A DNA stretch of 54,185 nucleotides from Acidovorax sp. (lineage in GTDB: Bacteria > Pseudomonadota > Gammaproteobacteria > Burkholderiales > Burkholderiaceae_C), in NCBI RefSeq assembly GCF_027492855.1, contig NZ_JAPUDY010000082.1:1-54185 (forward strand), given 5' to 3'. Made by a program: the position numbers and the translations under genes. How positions within the stretch are numbered: position 1 is the first letter of the stretch; every line of letters starts with the position of its first letter. Positions 16,448 to 26,282 of this stretch are shown here, piece after piece. Below the pieces are notes generated by a model that was not told the DNA's origin, made no database searches, and saw only the letters and a program-made list of their open reading frames with translations.

Positions 16448-17533
16448 ATGAGCAACTTTGACCATTTCGTCGGCACCCGCCCCGTTTCTGACCAGCATGC
16501 ATTCGACATCGCCACGCTGAGCACCTGGCTCACGCAGAACATGGAGGGCTTTGCCGGCCCCCTCACGGTGGAGATGTTCAAGGGCGGGCAGTCCAACCCT
16601 ACCTACAAGCTCATCACGCCCAGCATGAGCTACGTGATGCGCTCCAAGCCCGGCCCCGTGGCCAAGCTACTGCCCTCGGCCCACGCCATCGAGCGCGAGT
16701 TCGCGGTGATGAGCGGCCTGTATGGAACCGACGTACCCGTGCCGCGCATGTTCGTGCTGTGCGAGGACGAATCGGTGATCGGCCGCGCCTTCTACGTGAT
16801 GGAGTGTATGGAGGGCCGCGTGTTGTGGGATCAGTCCCTGCCCGGCATGGCGCCCGCCGAGCGCGGCGCCATCTATGACGAGATGAACCGCGTGATCGCC
16901 GCGCTGCACACCGTGAAGTTCGCCGACCGGGGCCTGGCCAGCTACGGCAAGCCCGGCAACTACTTCGACCGCCAGATCGGCCGCTGGAGCAAGCAGTACG
17001 TGGCCTCCATCACGCAGCCCATCCCCGAGATGGACAAGCTCATGGAATGGCTGCCCGCGCACATGCCCGCCAGTGCGCGCGACGAGAGCCAAGTGTCCAT
17101 CGTGCATGGCGACTACCGGCTCGACAACCTCATGTTCCACCCCACCGAGCCCCGCGTGATCGCCGTGCTTGACTGGGAGCTGTCCACCTTGGGCCACCCC
17201 CTGGCCGACTTCAGCTACCACTGCATGAGCTGGCACATCCCCGCCGCCATGGGCCGAGGCATTGCGGGCCAGGACCTGGCCGCGCTTGGCATCCCCAGCG
17301 AAGACAGCTACATCCGCCTGTACTGCGAGCGCACCGGCATCGCCACGCCCGAAGCGCTCGCCGCCGACTGGAATTTTTACCTCGCCTACAACATGTTCCG
17401 CATCGCGGCCATCCTGCAGGGCATTGCCAAGCGCGTCGAAGCGGGCACTGCCTCCAGCGCGCAGGCCAAGGCCTCGGGCGACACCGCGCGGCCCATGGCC
17501 GAACTGGCCTGGTCGTTTGCGCAGCGCGGCTGA
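16448..17533 (+). CDS. Aminoglycoside-phosphotransferase-like kinase (LvaA/ACAD10-11 kinase type)
   Basis: A 361-residue APH-fold kinase. The nucleotide-binding region [12 protein letters not shown], the catalytic loop [12 protein letters not shown] and the metal-binding [10 protein letters not shown] are intact. Family members with this context are not antibiotic kinases. They correspond to the kinase domain of ACAD10/ACAD11 and to LvaA of Pseudomonas putida, which phosphorylates 4-hydroxyacyl-CoA. The acyl-CoA dehydrogenase partner starts 37 bases downstream. The substrate here is inferred from context only. Confidence 0.85.
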   Translation: MSNFDHFVGTRPVSDQHAFDIATLSTWLTQNMEGFAGPLTVEMFKGGQSNPTYKLITPSMSYVMRSKPGPVAKLLPSAHAIEREFAVMSGLYGTDVPVPRMFVLCEDESVIGRAFYVMECMEGRVLWDQSLPGMAPAERGAIYDEMNRVIAALHTVKFADRGLASYGKPGNYFDRQIGRWSKQYVASITQPIPEMDKLMEWLPAHMPASARDESQVSIVHGDYRLDNLMFHPTEPRVIAVLDWELSTLGHPLADFSYHCMSWHIPAAMGRGIAGQDLAALGIPSEDSYIRLYCERTGIATPEALAADWNFYLAYNMFRIAAILQGIAKRVEAGTASSAQAKASGDTARPMAELAWSFAQRG

Positions 17534-17570
17534 AGCAAACGGCCCATCGATTACCAAAGGAGAAGAACCC

Positions 17571-18845
17571 ATGGACTTTGACTACTCGCCCAAAACCAAG
17601 CAACTGCAGGCCAAGCTGCTCCAGTTCATGGACGACCACATCTACCCGAACGAAGCCAGCTACACCGCCGAACTGGCGGCCAACACGGCAGCGGGCAAGC
17701 GCTGGAGCGCGCTCAAGACCATCGAAGACCTCAAGCCCAAGGCCCAGGCTGCAGGCCTGTGGAACCTGTTTCTGCCGGTGGACAGCGCAGCCGCATCGGG
17801 CTACGACGGCGCGGGCCTGACCAACCAGGAATATGCCCCCCTGGCCGAAATCATGGGCCGCGTGCCATGGGCCAGCGAGGTGTTCAACTGCTCCGCACCC
17901 GACACCGGCAACATGGAAACCATCGCCCGCTACGGCGACGAAGCCAACAAGGCCCGCTGGCTCAAGCCGCTGCTCGAAGGCAAGATCCGCTCGGCCTTTG
18001 CCATGACCGAACCCGACGTGGCATCCAGCGACGCCACCAACATCGAAACGCGCATCGAACGCCAGGGCGACGAGTACGTGATCAATGGCCGCAAGTGGTG
18101 GATCTCTGGCGCGGCCGATCCGCGCTGCGCCGTGTTCGTGACCATGGGCAAGACAGACCCCGAGGCCCCCAGGCACTCGCAACAAAGCATGGTGCTGGTG
18201 CCCGCCGACACCAAGGGCATCACCATCGTCCGCCCGCTCAACGTGCTGGGCTATGACGACGCACCCCACGGCCACGTGGAGATGACGTTCGAGAACGTGC
18301 GCGTGCCCGTCTCCAACATCCTGCTGGGCGAAGGCCGTGGTTTCGAGATCGCACAAGGGCGCCTTGGCCCCGGCCGCATCCACCACTGCATGCGCCTCAT
18401 CGGCCTGGCCGAGCGTGCGCTGGAGCTGATGTGCAAGCGCGCCAGCTCGCGCATTGCCTTCGGCAAGAGTGTGGCCCAGCAGACAGTGACGCAGGAGCGC
18501 ATTGCCGAAGCGCGCTGCAAGATCGACATGGCCCGCCTGCTCACGCTCAAGGCCGCCTGGCTGATGGACGTGGCTGGCAACAAGGTCGCCAAGACCGAGA
18601 TCGCCATGATCAAGGTGGTGGCCCCCAGCATGGCCTGCCAGGTGATCGACTGGGCCATGCAGGTGCATGGCGGCGGCGGCATGTGCGACGACTTCCCGCT
18701 GGCCTATGCCTACGCTGGCGCACGCACGCTGCGTTTTGCCGACGGCCCGGACGAAGTGCACCGCAACGCCATCGCCAAGTGGGAACTGGGCAAATACGGC
18801 GCCTACGGCCGCGATGCCGCAGTGCCGGTGACGCGCGGCGGCTGA
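17571..18845 (+). CDS. Acyl-CoA dehydrogenase, ACAD11/LvaC-like
   Basis: A 424-residue FAD enzyme. The family blocks [17 protein letters not shown]-like (here [17 protein letters not shown]), [39 protein letters not shown] and the C-terminal [33 protein letters not shown] are clear. The start follows a good Shine-Dalgarno (aaaggagaag). Adjacent to an APH-type kinase it reconstitutes the two-domain arrangement of ACAD10/11, where phosphorylated 4-hydroxyacyl-CoA is converted towards 3-hydroxyacyl-CoA. With the dehydrogenase and hydratase upstream this could form a short hydroxyacid degradation route. Confidence 0.9.
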   Translation: MDFDYSPKTKQLQAKLLQFMDDHIYPNEASYTAELAANTAAGKRWSALKTIEDLKPKAQAAGLWNLFLPVDSAAASGYDGAGLTNQEYAPLAEIMGRVPWASEVFNCSAPDTGNMETIARYGDEANKARWLKPLLEGKIRSAFAMTEPDVASSDATNIETRIERQGDEYVINGRKWWISGAADPRCAVFVTMGKTDPEAPRHSQQSMVLVPADTKGITIVRPLNVLGYDDAPHGHVEMTFENVRVPVSNILLGEGRGFEIAQGRLGPGRIHHCMRLIGLAERALELMCKRASSRIAFGKSVAQQTVTQERIAEARCKIDMARLLTLKAAWLMDVAGNKVAKTEIAMIKVVAPSMACQVIDWAMQVHGGGGMCDDFPLAYAYAGARTLRFADGPDEVHRNAIAKWELGKYGAYGRDAAVPVTRGG

Positions 18846-18884
18846 TCACAAGGGCTGCTGGCGGCTTGCCGCCCGTCGCATGGG

Positions 18885-19625
18885 CTAGGCCTGTTGTGGC
18901 GGTTGCGGCGGGTCTGCCTCGTCCATCGGCGCGGACAGTTGGGGTGGCTGCAGGTTCAGCAGCGCCCCCTGGGCCGCTGCCAATAACAATTGCGTGGCCT
19001 GGGCGATTTCGGGCAGGCTGCGCTGCGTATGCTCCATGCGCAGATAGACCTTGCCACGCACCAGCATCAACAGCAGGGGTGACTGCGCCCGCAGCGCCCC
19101 GCCCTCACCTTCCACGATGTTGAGCAACTGAGATACCACCGGCGCGAGAACCCAGCGCTGCGCTGGCTCGATCCGCTCCGCCACCACCGCAAAATGCTGC
19201 CGAAACGACGTTGGCAGGCCGGGCCAGGTCACCTCTTCATACATCGCGAGCCAGCGCATTTCCTCGGGCAGGCTGTCGCTCACTGTGGTCTGCATGGTGT
19301 CGGTGATGGCGCTGTAAGCATTGCCCTCCAGCGCCTCCTGCAGCGACCGGTTGAGCACCATCACCGCCGCATCGGGGTCGGCCGCCACATCCGCGCGGCC
19401 CCGCAGCTCCAGGCCGCGCACATAGTCCCGCGTGGGGGTTCCGCACTCCAGCCGCCAGGGATGGCCGTTCAGGTCGCCGCCCAGGTCGAAATGCCCCTCC
19501 ACCGCCTGGGGCACGATGGCCAGACGCTGGGTGGCGGCCCACCGGACCACCTCCTGGTTGGACACCGGCCGGGCCGCCGTTGGGCTGCCCGACGGACTGA
19601 ATGCTTTGCGGAGGCGGTCAAACAT
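18885..19625 (-). CDS. Conserved-looking hypothetical protein
   Basis: A 246-residue protein starting MFDRLRKAF. I see no signal peptide, transmembrane segment or known catalytic motif. It is mixed alpha/beta with a Gln/Pro-rich C-terminal tail (PPQLSAPMDEADPPQPPQQ). Codon usage matches the neighbours, so it is likely a real gene. It is convergent with the acyl-CoA dehydrogenase and divergent from the L,D-transpeptidase-like gene. No function is proposed. Confidence 0.7.
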   Translation of the reverse strand: MFDRLRKAFSPSGSPTAARPVSNQEVVRWAATQRLAIVPQAVEGHFDLGGDLNGHPWRLECGTPTRDYVRGLELRGRADVAADPDAAVMVLNRSLQEALEGNAYSAITDTMQTTVSDSLPEEMRWLAMYEEVTWPGLPTSFRQHFAVVAERIEPAQRWVLAPVVSQLLNIVEGEGGALRAQSPLLLMLVRGKVYLRMEHTQRSLPEIAQATQLLLAAAQGALLNLQPPQLSAPMDEADPPQPPQQA

Positions 19626-19717
19626 GGTGATTCAAAGCAGTGCGCTTCGCGTAAGTCAGGGATGAAGGCATTATTGAGGGCATTGGCCGCCGCAGCAAAC
19701 CGTTGGATCAATCCTTG

Positions 19718-20398
19718 ATGACCGTCAGTTCCTCCCACCGCACCGCTCACCCCCCATCTACCCTGCCGCGCCGCCGCTGGCTGGCGCAGGCTGCCGCAGT
19801 GGCCTGCGCGCTGATGGCTGCGGCAGCGGCACCAGCCCATGCCGCCCAGTGGGCAGATGCCACCCCCTCGGCCCAGCGCCTGGTGCGTTGGGCCCGCGAA
19901 ACCCGTGACCACCAGGGCCTGCCTTTTGCCGTCATCGACAAGCCCGCCGCGCGCATCCATGTGTTTTCTGCCAGCGCGCAGTGGCTGGGCAGCGCACCGG
20001 TGCTGCTGGGCGCGGCGCTGGGCGACCGCTCAGCGCCCGGCATCGGTATCCGGCCGCTATCGCAAATCCGCCCGCAGGAACGCACCACCCCCGCAGGCCG
20101 CTTCGTGACCGAACCCGGCCGCAACCTGCGGGGCGAAGACATCGTGTGGATCGACTACGAATCCGCCGTGTCACTGCACCGGGTTCGCAGCGTGCACGCC
20201 GCAGAACGCCGACACCAGCGCCTGGCCAGCCAGGGCACGCGCGACAAGCGCATCAGCTACGGTTGTGTGAACGCACCCGAAGCGTTCTACGACCAGTTCA
20301 TCGCACCCTTGTTCGGCCAGTCGGCCGGGGTGGTGTACGTGCTGCCAGATACAGAATCGTTTGCTACTATTTTTATAGCTGCTAGCGCTTATCCATAA
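19718..20398 (+). CDS. L,D-transpeptidase (YkuD)-like exported protein with repeat-encoded C-terminus
   Basis: A 226-residue protein with a twin-arginine-like leader (RRRWLAQAAAVACALMAAAAAPAHA) and a YkuD-type active-site block ending RISYGCVNAPEAFYDQ, where the Cys would be the catalytic nucleophile for peptidoglycan cross-linking. The upstream His of the family motif is less clear. The start is ATG 19718; an in-frame TTG lies 15 bases earlier. After the natural-looking end VVYVLPDTE the last ~12 residues (SFATIFIAASAYP) and the stop codon come from a copy of the dispersed repeat. Confidence 0.75.
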   Translation: MTVSSSHRTAHPPSTLPRRRWLAQAAAVACALMAAAAAPAHAAQWADATPSAQRLVRWARETRDHQGLPFAVIDKPAARIHVFSASAQWLGSAPVLLGAALGDRSAPGIGIRPLSQIRPQERTTPAGRFVTEPGRNLRGEDIVWIDYESAVSLHRVRSVHAAERRHQRLASQGTRDKRISYGCVNAPEAFYDQFIAPLFGQSAGVVYVLPDTESFATIFIAASAYP

Positions 20399-20417
20399 AG
20401 CGCCAGGTGCCAATTTT
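20361..20417 (+). repeat. Dispersed repeat (atagctgctagcgcttat family), 3' end of the YkuD-like gene
   Basis: The sequence ttgctactatttttatagct, then gctagcgcttatccataaag and cgccaggtgccaattttt, is a full-length copy. Its first half is coding (…IFIAASAYP stop) and its second half is untranslated. The downstream part gcgccaggtgccaattt is shared word for word with the copy at 47197-47253. Confidence 0.85.
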
Positions 20418-20485
20418 TCTCAAATCATTCGCATAGTTCAAGCACGGGCTGACTACAGCTTGAAGACCGGTGTCCAGCGCGAGGT

Positions 20486-21415
20486 TCAGCCCAGGTGAAC
20501 GCTGGTCCCCACCACCTGAAAATTCATGACCGGAGCGCTGGGTTCGGAGAATGACACCCCAAGGGCAATCTTCCCGGAGCCGTGCAGGATGCAAGCGTCC
20601 CGGCGCAACCGCACGGGTGCGTCGCTTCCATCAAACCGCACCCAGGTGCCAAAGCTGCTCAGGTCGGTAAGCACAAAGCCGCTGTTGCGCCAGTCGATGC
20701 GCGCATGCAGGCGCGACACGCGGGGGTCGTTGACGCACAGTTGCACATCCGTGGCCCGCCCCACGTGGACCGGTGCGTCCGACGATGAGAACGACAGGTT
20801 CACGCCATGCCATGAGAACTGGATCTGCCCCAGGATCGAATCCATCGGCGCATAGTTGCTGACCAGGGCAGCCTGCATGGTGAGAGAGTCCGGTTCCTGG
20901 TTTTCGCGCCACTCCACCTGGTAGAGCATCAGTGAATCTGCCTTGCCCCGGATTTCCATCAGGCCCAACTTGCGGTACCGGGCATCGGACGCATCCCCCG
21001 CCTGCAGCACGGTGGCTTCGGTGGCCCAAATTTCGGCCGGGCCGGCCCTTTCGCACAGGCGGGAAGCCACGTTGACCGCATCGCCATAACAGTCGCCGTC
21101 CACATCCACCACTTCGCCCGTAGATACGCCCACGCGGATTTCCATGCGCAGCGGTTGTGGCCAGCGGCTCAGCCGCGCTTGGTGCAAGCGCTGCATGGCG
21201 GTGGTGGCCGCCACGGCGCTGGCCGCATCGCCGAAGACGCACAGGGCTCCGTCGCCCAGCTTCTTGACCACCCGCCCGCCATGGGACTCGATGGTGTCGC
21301 CTATCCACTGGGTGACCTGGGTCACGACTTCCGTGGCCCGCTCGTTGCCCAGCGTTTCATACAACGACGTGCTGCCCGAGATGTCCGCGAAGACCACCGT
21401 TGACAACAAGCTCAT
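20486..21415 (-). CDS. Class III adenylate/guanylate cyclase with C-terminal FHA domain
   Basis: A 309-residue signalling protein. Residues 1-~175 form the cyclase catalytic domain: VVFADISGSTSLYE with the metal-binding Asp11, GGRVVKKLGDGALCVF with the second Asp, and GDAVNVASRLCERAGPAEI. Residues ~215-290 are an FHA domain (VHVGRATDVQLCVNDPRVSRLHARIDW…LTDLSSFGTWV), which binds phosphothreonine peptides. It has no transmembrane segment. The pairing suggests cyclic-nucleotide production tied to a Ser/Thr kinase partner; no kinase is nearby. Substrate (ATP or GTP) is not decided from the sequence. Confidence 0.88.
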   Translation of the reverse strand: MSLLSTVVFADISGSTSLYETLGNERATEVVTQVTQWIGDTIESHGGRVVKKLGDGALCVFGDAASAVAATTAMQRLHQARLSRWPQPLRMEIRVGVSTGEVVDVDGDCYGDAVNVASRLCERAGPAEIWATEATVLQAGDASDARYRKLGLMEIRGKADSLMLYQVEWRENQEPDSLTMQAALVSNYAPMDSILGQIQFSWHGVNLSFSSSDAPVHVGRATDVQLCVNDPRVSRLHARIDWRNSGFVLTDLSSFGTWVRFDGSDAPVRLRRDACILHGSGKIALGVSFSEPSAPVMNFQVVGTSVHLG

Positions 21416-21491
21416 GAACGATAGTTTCTTAATAACATCATGCGGCGCAGTTTAGTGCAAGCCGAATGAACTCGCATTAATCCAATGCGCA

Positions 21492-21543
21492 GGTGTCTTT
21501 CGCCAAGGCGGGTGCCTGGCAGACACCCCTGAGAGAAACAGGG
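21492..21543. other. Structured intergenic segment of unknown role
   Basis: In the 265-base gap between the divergent cyclase and a small hypothetical gene, ggtgtct (21492-21498) pairs with agacacc (21521-21527) around an inner hairpin cgcc-aa-ggcg (21501-21510). A second small hairpin ccctg/caggg follows at 21527-21543. It could be a leader RNA structure or an operator; nothing known was recognised. Confidence 0.3.
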
Positions 21544-21680
21544 TAAGCGCGTAAAAATTCGCGAAAAAACCCATCCAGCGTGTTGTCTTTATGCAAAAAC
21601 AGGAGCACTGCCCTTGCACCGTTCCTTGCGCGCGCTTATTTTGACTGGCTCTGCTACAAAAAGGTGTTTTGCCGCCCGCC

Positions 21681-22043
21681 ATGCGCTGGAACAAACCCAA
21701 TCTTCGCAACAACCTGCACGACCTCCTGGGCCGCGATAAGCCGTCCTCGACGGCCTGGGTGTGCGACCAGGGCCTGGAGACCGTCCGCCGGGCCATGCTG
21801 CAAAGCCTGATTGGCCTGTCGGGCTGCGAAGTGGCGCGCATGGGCATGCGCTTGCGCTATGCGGGTGACATCGAGGCCCTGTGGTACCTGCGCACTGACC
21901 TGTTCAACACCCTGGTGCCCTTGCGCGGCGAGGTCTCAGCCCAGAACGTGCTGGAGGCGGTCACTCCGATGTTCCAGGGGCAGTTGCCCCTGTCCCTGCG
22001 CATGCCGCTGGCGCCCCCGCCGCCCCACGCACGGCGCTTCTGA
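21681..22043 (+). CDS. Small hypothetical protein
   Basis: A 120-residue protein beginning MRWNKPNLRNNLHDLLGRDKP and ending in a proline/arginine tail. There is no signal peptide or transmembrane segment and no recognised motif. The pattern WVCDQGLETVRRAMLQSL and the paired Leu/Arg residues suggest a compact helical protein. Codon bias is consistent with coding. It lies between two minus-strand genes, cyclase-FHA and LD-carboxypeptidase. Confidence 0.6.
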   Translation: MRWNKPNLRNNLHDLLGRDKPSSTAWVCDQGLETVRRAMLQSLIGLSGCEVARMGMRLRYAGDIEALWYLRTDLFNTLVPLRGEVSAQNVLEAVTPMFQGQLPLSLRMPLAPPPPHARRF

Positions 22044-22074
22044 GCGGCCCGCCCGCAGCGCAGCGCCAAGCGTC

Positions 22075-23058
22075 TCAGTGCTGGTGCCCCCAGTAAATCA
22101 GTGCATCCCGCGCCTCCACCGACAACGACACCGTTGCGCCCACCGGCAAGAGCACCTTGGTCTCGACATGGCCGAACGGCAGGTTGGTCAGCACCGGCGC
22201 CTTGATCTGGGTGCGCAGCCAGTCCACCACCGACTGCAGCTTGTAGCCCTTGTCGTGCGGCGCCAGCTTGAAGTTGGTGAACTGCCCCAGCACCACAGCC
22301 TTTTGCTGGGCCAGCACACCCGCATGCAGCAGCTGGGTGAGCATGCGCTCAACGCGATAGGGGTGCTCGTGCACGTCTTCCAGAAACAGCACACCACCCT
22401 TTACCGCCGGGAAATACGGCGAGCCCACTAGCGAGGCCAGCACCGACAGATTGCCGCCCCACAGCGTGGCGCTTTTCACATACACGTTGGGCACGGCAGG
22501 CTTGCCGTTGGTGGCGTTGGGCTTTTCGTTGTTCATGCGCCAGCCCGTGCCTTCGCCGTGGCCGGTCAGCAGGTCGTCGAAGCAGGCTTCCATGATGTCG
22601 TCGGGCTCGCCCGCCACGCCAAAGTCGGCGCCCACCGAGGGGCCGGCCCATGACGTAGCACCTGTCTTGGCCAGCAGGGCGAGCTGGAAGGCGGTGAAGT
22701 CGCTCACACCGATAAAGTGTGTCCCTTTTTCAATCGCCTTGGCCACCGCCTTGTAGCGGATGCCCGGCAGGATGCGCGACAGGCCGTAGCCGCCGCGCGA
22801 GATCAGAGCCACATCGGCACCGCTGGCGGCTGCGCGGTGGATGGCGGCCAGGCGCGTGGCGTCGTCGCCTGCAAAGCGGGTGTGAGTGGCCAGGGCGTCG
22901 GCGTCCACTTCCACCTCATGGCCCAGGGCCTTCAGGCGGGCGATGCCGCGCTTGAAGGCCGCCTTGTCGCGCACGGCGCTGGAGGGCGAATAAATGTAAA
23001 TGTGCTTGGGACCGTGGTCGTGGTCGCACTGGGAATGGTCGTGATGGTGATCGTGCAA
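22075..23058 (-). CDS. ldcA: LD-carboxypeptidase (LdcA, peptidase S66) with His-rich N-terminus
   Basis: LD-carboxypeptidases remove the terminal D-Ala from murein tetrapeptides during cytoplasmic peptidoglycan recycling. The 327-residue protein has the S66 fold blocks IYSPSSAV, ALISRGGYGLSRILP, the nucleophile motif FIGVSDFTA (Ser119), and the catalytic Glu/His region LFLEDVHEHPYRVERML. The first 19 residues are extremely rich in His and Asp (MHDHHHDHSQCDHDHGPKH) and precede the normal start of the fold. This looks like a metal-binding tail. No signal peptide is present, consistent with a cytoplasmic location. Confidence 0.9.
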   Translation of the reverse strand: MHDHHHDHSQCDHDHGPKHIYIYSPSSAVRDKAAFKRGIARLKALGHEVEVDADALATHTRFAGDDATRLAAIHRAAASGADVALISRGGYGLSRILPGIRYKAVAKAIEKGTHFIGVSDFTAFQLALLAKTGATSWAGPSVGADFGVAGEPDDIMEACFDDLLTGHGEGTGWRMNNEKPNATNGKPAVPNVYVKSATLWGGNLSVLASLVGSPYFPAVKGGVLFLEDVHEHPYRVERMLTQLLHAGVLAQQKAVVLGQFTNFKLAPHDKGYKLQSVVDWLRTQIKAPVLTNLPFGHVETKVLLPVGATVSLSVEARDALIYWGHQH

Positions 23059-23113
23059 AGCGCTCAGGCCCCGAGGGGGCCTGCTCCGTCAAAATGAGAA
23101 ATCCGGCAGCCCG

Positions 23114-24570
<1,457 letters not shown>

Positions 24571-24571
24571 T

Positions 24572-24823
24572 TCAATTTTTAGGTTCCTCGGGCATGGGCC
24601 GGGCCTGCTGCATCAGGGCTTCCATCTGCTGCTTGACCTGTTGCTGCACCTGTTGGCTCTGCTCGCGCACCGTGCCCGAGGCGGCCGATGCAGGCGCTGC
24701 GGCGCCGGTGGCCGTGGGCAGCGCGGGCACCGGCGCGCGCGTGGCAGACAGCTGCTTCTTGGCCAACAGACCCACGATGGCCAGCACCACCACCAACCCG
24801 ACCAATCCAAACAGTGCGCGCAT
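24572..24823 (-). CDS. Small membrane-anchored hypothetical protein
   Basis: An 83-residue protein with one N-terminal transmembrane segment (LFGLVGLVVVLAIVGLLA), an Ala/Pro-rich linker and a Gln-rich amphipathic C-terminus (QSQQVQQQVKQQMEALMQQA) likely to form a coiled coil. The ATG at 24823 has a clear aaggag site 9 bases upstream; longer upstream frames are rejected on that ground. It lies directly before tadA on the same strand and may share its transcript. The function is unknown. Confidence 0.72.
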   Translation of the reverse strand: MRALFGLVGLVVVLAIVGLLAKKQLSATRAPVPALPTATGAAAPASAASGTVREQSQQVQQQVKQQMEALMQQARPMPEEPKN

Positions 24824-24893
24824 ACCCTTGCTCCTTGCCGGGCACAGGCTGCCCGCTTGCCACGGACCTGACTGTAAAGCCAAACCCCGGACA

Positions 24894-24918
24894 CAAAAAC
24901 GGCCGCTCGCGGCGGCCG
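24894..24918 (-). terminator. Intrinsic terminator after the livK-like gene
   Basis: Read on the minus strand, the stem cggccgc / gcggccg (24918-24912 with 24906-24900) is followed at once by TTTTT (24899-24895). It lies about 28 bases after the stop codon of the binding-protein gene. Confidence 0.82.
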
Positions 24919-24945
24919 TCAGGTACAGCACGGAGGCCGTCGGCT

Positions 24946-26106
24946 TTAATTGAGCGCCACGCGGCTGCCGTCCTTGAAGGTATAGAGCGTCACAGCGGGT
25001 GTGGTCAGCTCGCCCTTGGCCGTGAAGGCGATGTTGGCCGTCACGCCCTTGTACTCGGTCTTGGCGAGGAAGGCGGTGAACACCTTGGGGTCTACCGAGT
25101 TGGCGCGCTTCATGGCGTCGGCCAGCACCATGGCGGCGTCATAAGCGTAGGGGCTGTAGATCTGGAACTGGCCGGGGAACTTGGCGTCGTAGCGCTTTTT
25201 CCACTCCACGCCGCCCTGCATCTTGTCCACCGATGCGCCGCCCGTGGCACAGGTCACGTTCTTGAGCGCCGGGGTCTTGCCCGACAGCTCGGGCAGCTTT
25301 TCGGTGCACAGTGCGTCGCCACCAAAGAACTTCACGTTGCCCAGGCCCAGTTGCTCCATCTGGCGCAGCATGGGGCCAGCTTGCGCGTCCAGGCCGCCGT
25401 AGAAGATCGCGTCGGGCTTCTTGTTCTTGATGGACGTGAGGATGGCCATGAAATCGGTGGCCTTGTCGTTGGTGAACTCCTCGCCCACCACCTTCAAGCC
25501 CTTTTGCAGTGCGGTGGCCTTGAAGACAGACGCTACGCCCTGGCCGTAGGCCGTGCGGTCGTCGATGATGGCCACACTCTTGAGCTTGAGGTGGTCGGCA
25601 CCAAACAGCGCCAGCGCCGCGCCCAGCGCGTTGTCGTTGGCAATGAGGCGGAAGGATGTCTTGTAGCCAGGCTTGGTCAGGTCGGGGTTGGAGGCCGATG
25701 CCGTGATGTGTGGCAGGCCACACCTGTCATACACCGACGAAGCCGGGATGGACGTGCCCGACTGCAGGTGGCCCACCACACCCGCCACCTTCTGGTCGCA
25801 CAGCTTTTGCGCCACGGCAGTGGCCTGGCGCGGGTCGCCCGCGTCGTCTTCGGCCGCGATCACGAATTGGATCTTCTTGCCGCCGATCACGAGGTTCTGG
25901 GCGTTGAGGTCGTCAATGGCCAGGCGCACGCCGTTTTCGGTGTCCTTGCCGATGTGGGCAATGCCGCCCGACAAAGGACCGGCATGGGCGATCTTGACGG
26001 TCTGCACGTCCTGGGCCATGGCACTGGCCGGGGCCAGCGCGCAAGCGACCAAGGCGGCCAGCGAAGAGAGCGAGAAAAGGGGCGAAGAAGGAAGAAGGCG
26101 CAGCAC
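24946..26106 (-). CDS. Branched-chain amino acid ABC transporter substrate-binding protein
   Basis: A periplasmic type I binding protein of 386 residues (LivK/BraC family). It has a signal peptide ending ALAPASAMAQ, then VKIAHAGPLSGGIAHIGKDTENGVRLAIDDLN, and conserved ligand-lobe blocks such as GHLQSGTSIPASSVYDRCGLPHIT and IYSPYAYDAAMVLADAM. I placed the start at GTG 26106 because a ggag site lies 9 bases before it; TTG at 26121 would also be possible. No permease or ATPase genes are adjacent, so this is an orphan receptor here. It ends with an intrinsic terminator. Confidence 0.9.
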   Translation of the reverse strand: MLRLLPSSPLFSLSSLAALVACALAPASAMAQDVQTVKIAHAGPLSGGIAHIGKDTENGVRLAIDDLNAQNLVIGGKKIQFVIAAEDDAGDPRQATAVAQKLCDQKVAGVVGHLQSGTSIPASSVYDRCGLPHITASASNPDLTKPGYKTSFRLIANDNALGAALALFGADHLKLKSVAIIDDRTAYGQGVASVFKATALQKGLKVVGEEFTNDKATDFMAILTSIKNKKPDAIFYGGLDAQAGPMLRQMEQLGLGNVKFFGGDALCTEKLPELSGKTPALKNVTCATGGASVDKMQGGVEWKKRYDAKFPGQFQIYSPYAYDAAMVLADAMKRANSVDPKVFTAFLAKTEYKGVTANIAFTAKGELTTPAVTLYTFKDGSRVALN

Positions 26107-26282
26107 GGTGAAGAACTCCAAAGTCAGTAAACGCGGCCCTGCAGCGCACCCATTGAATGAGCAGCAAGGCCCCGCATCCTAGCCACCCTTGCTTCTGTTT
26201 GATGGAACTGCTATGCAAACATAGCAATTTGTCCGGCCATTAATTTCGCTAATGCGGAAGGCCAGGCTGGGATAATCTCCCC

